NCBI GenBank assembly: GCA_963769605.1
Contig: CAVYML010000003.1
Location: 62,001 to 126,000, forward strand
Source of the DNA: Fen-1254 sp963769605
GTDB lineage: Bacteria > Bacteroidota > Ignavibacteria > UBA10030
Direction: 5' to 3'
DNA length: 64,000 nt
Part shown: positions 62,142 through 64,000 of the stretch, piece by piece
How the letters are laid out: every line of letters starts with the position of its first letter
Position numbering within the stretch: the first letter of the stretch is position 1
Program-made: the position numbers and the translations under genes
Notes under the pieces: generated by a model
The model's input: only the letters and a program-made list of their open reading frames with translations
Databases searched by the model: none
What the model was told of the DNA's origin: nothing

Positions 62142-64000
62142 AATACGAACGTGGAGGGACACGCTGATCATCAGCGTGTCCGCTCTTGCGCTCGGGCATC
62201 TTTTCTTCTGGCTTCTTCCCGGAGTATTTCAAACATGGAATGCGCATGCGGTCGACCAGATGTTTGTGCTCCGCTCGCATTATTTTCCTTCTCGTATTCC
62301 GTACGACAGCACAATCGTTCATGTCGATGAAACAGACAGTACGAAACTGTTGTTGACAACTTCCTATACCACGCGAAAACCATACGCACAAATTGCCCGG
62401 AATCTCGGCGAGATGAAAACAGCCGTACAATTATGGGATTATGTTTTTCATTTCCCGCTTCCGGAAGAGGATTCGATATTTTTCGACAGCAATAAACGTG
62501 CTGGTAATGCATATTTCGGGGTCGAAATTCATCTGAAAGACGAACTGCCGAAACAAATCTCGAAAAATCTTACTGCGGATGAAGAATATTTATCCAAAAC
62601 AAAATGGCACGTACATGTCGATGGAGATGTTTCTTCGTTGTATGCGGGCACAGACGCAATCAGTACCTTTGCAGCTTTTGCGTCGTCCGCCCGTGGACTT
62701 GGATATGTGAATGTGCTCCCCGACAAGGATGGTGTTTTCCGCAAAGCGCCGCTGCTTGTGCGTTATGAAGACGGTTTTTATCCAAGTTTTCCTTTCCATG
62801 TCGTTTGTGACTATTTGCATGTTCCGCCGGATCATATTATTCTTCGCCCCGGAACAAGTATTACACTCGAAGGAGCATATCGACCCGGCCAGACACCTCA
62901 TGATATCGTTATTCCGGTCGATGAACGCTGTAATTTAATCGTGAATTTTGTCGGTCCATGGGACCGGATGCGGCATAATACAATGCTGCAAATTTACCAT
63001 GTCTCTGAAGATCGGGATGCTATGGAATTCGACTGGCAGCCGCGCTTCGAAGGAAAGATCGTTGTCGTTAATGAAACTTCGACCGGCGCATCGGATGTCC
63101 AGTCTGTGCCGACCGACACTTGGTACCCGCTGGGAGGATTGCATGCAAACGTTATCAATACGATCCTCACGGAGAATTTTCTATATAAAGTCGATCAATG
63201 GCTGATGCTCGGCATCGAACTTGTGCTTCTGGCGTTTATCGTCTTCTTTACGGTCCGATTTTCTTCCCGCGGGCTCTGGTCCGGTGGATTGGTATTGATC
63301 CTCGGATATGTTGTCCTCGCGTTAACAGCATTTCTTTACGGCAATCTTATTCTCAATATCATACGTCCCATCGGAATTTGCATTGTTGCCATCTTCGGTG
63401 CGTTGGCATACAGGTTTATCAACGAAGAGCGAGAAAAAGAATCGCTGCGCCAATCGTTCGAATCCTATCTTCCGCCGTCGGTGGTCAAACGCCAGCTTGC
63501 CCATCCGGAATCGGTACTCGAAGTGCAGAAGAAGGAACTTACTGTTTTGTTCAGCGATATTAAAAGTTTTACGACCTATTCATCGACGATGACGCCGGAT
63601 CAGATACAGAAATTTTTGGCGGAATATTTTGAGGCGATGGTCAATATCGTCTTCCAGTATGAAGGCACGGTCGATAAATATATCGGCGACGGGCTTATGG
63701 TCTTCTTCGGAGCACCGGAACCGCAGCCCGATCACGCGGTGCGCTGCGTCCGCGCGGCGATCGATATGCAGAAGAAATGCCGCGAACTGAAAGAAAAATG
63801 GGTCAAAGAGGGATTGTTCCCGCTGCGCATTCGTATCGGCGTCAATACGGGAGAGGTCGTTGTCGGCAATATGGGCACGCCAAAAAAGCTTTCCTATACC
63901 GTGCTTGGCTCCGATGTCAATCTTGCCAACCGTTTGGAATCCAATGCGCCGGTCGAAGGCATTATGATCTCCCGCCGGACCTATGACCTGATCAAAGATC
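62129..64000 (+). CDS. CHASE2-domain adenylate cyclase, partial at right edge
   Basis: A frame of 624 codons starts at TTG 62129 and is still open at the window edge. It begins with a membrane helix (about 14-31), then CHASE2 (to about 350; D-Q-M-F-V-L-R-S and V-H-V-D-E-T-D; G-L-H-A-N-V-I-N at its end), three membrane helices (about 355-435), and a class III cyclase domain from about 470. The latter has L-F-S-D-I-K-S-F, K-Y-I-G-D-G-L-M-V-F-F-G-A-P, G-V-N-T-G and L-G-S-D-V-N-L-A-N-R-L-E. The lysine fits adenylate specificity. The start codon is not certain; it overlaps the DUF4384 gene. It is a paralogue of the protein at 22614. Confidence 0.9.

Overview
This 64 kb window comes from a bacterial chromosome that I would place in the Bacteroidota/Chlorobiota (FCB) group, most likely near Ignavibacteria. 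The gene families support this: Gld-type ABC exporter genes followed by a DUF4340 gene, a MoxR / von Willebrand A / DUF4175 cluster, FecR, DUF2807, GH31, M28 and M64 secreted proteins, and many signal peptides and lipoboxes. Promoters that I can read are of the ordinary TTGNNN-17-TATAAT kind rather than the Bacteroidia -33/-7 kind, which fits a lineage outside classical Bacteroidia. The placement is inference. No rRNA, tRNA or CRISPR array was seen.

Positions 1 to about 9.5 kb form an AT-rich accessory region of unrelated single genes. It holds three toxin-antitoxin loci (HicB with a broken HicA, BrnT/BrnA, Doc with an AbrB-like antitoxin), an IS200-type element, a ruined IS110 transposase, a frameshifted membrane gene, a beta-lactamase-fold hydrolase, a YdeI-like protein and a metallo-beta-lactamase-fold hydrolase. 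Between them lie dispersed repeats: a 261 bp element present twice with covarying hairpins, a palindrome of about 40 bp present three times, and integron attC-like inverted core sites. A 28-nt tag at the right side of this region recurs at the 3' end of a helicase gene 33 kb away.

From 9.6 to 41.7 kb the window is core-like. It carries a TPR protein, a DUF2807 lipoprotein and GH31 on the minus strand. On the plus strand follow dxr and rseP, a set of four genes (two secreted proteins, an 822-residue outer-membrane protein and a CHASE2 adenylate cyclase), a candidate small RNA ending in a perfect terminator, an ABC/Gld-like/DUF4340 operon, three parvulin-type foldases in a row (SurA-like), and MoxR, VWA and DUF4175 genes.

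From 42 to 52.3 kb there is a Pif1/RecD-type helicase (minus) and a complete high-affinity potassium system: kdpF, kdpA, kdpB, an extra small membrane ORF, kdpC, a frameshifted kdpD and kdpE. A T-rich sequence resembling the E. coli KdpE operator lies upstream.

From 52.3 to 64 kb come an NAD-dependent epimerase, an FKBP foldase and a DedA protein (plus), then an M28 peptidase, a short-chain dehydrogenase and an M64 peptidase (minus). The last operon (plus) encodes a secreted WD40-caspase protein, a DUF4384 protein and a second CHASE2 adenylate cyclase that runs off the right edge. The two CHASE2 cyclase operons, each tied to exported proteins, and the repeat-rich cassette-like left region are the parts most worth a second look. 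Arrays of 7-bp repeats sit in three intergenic regions.
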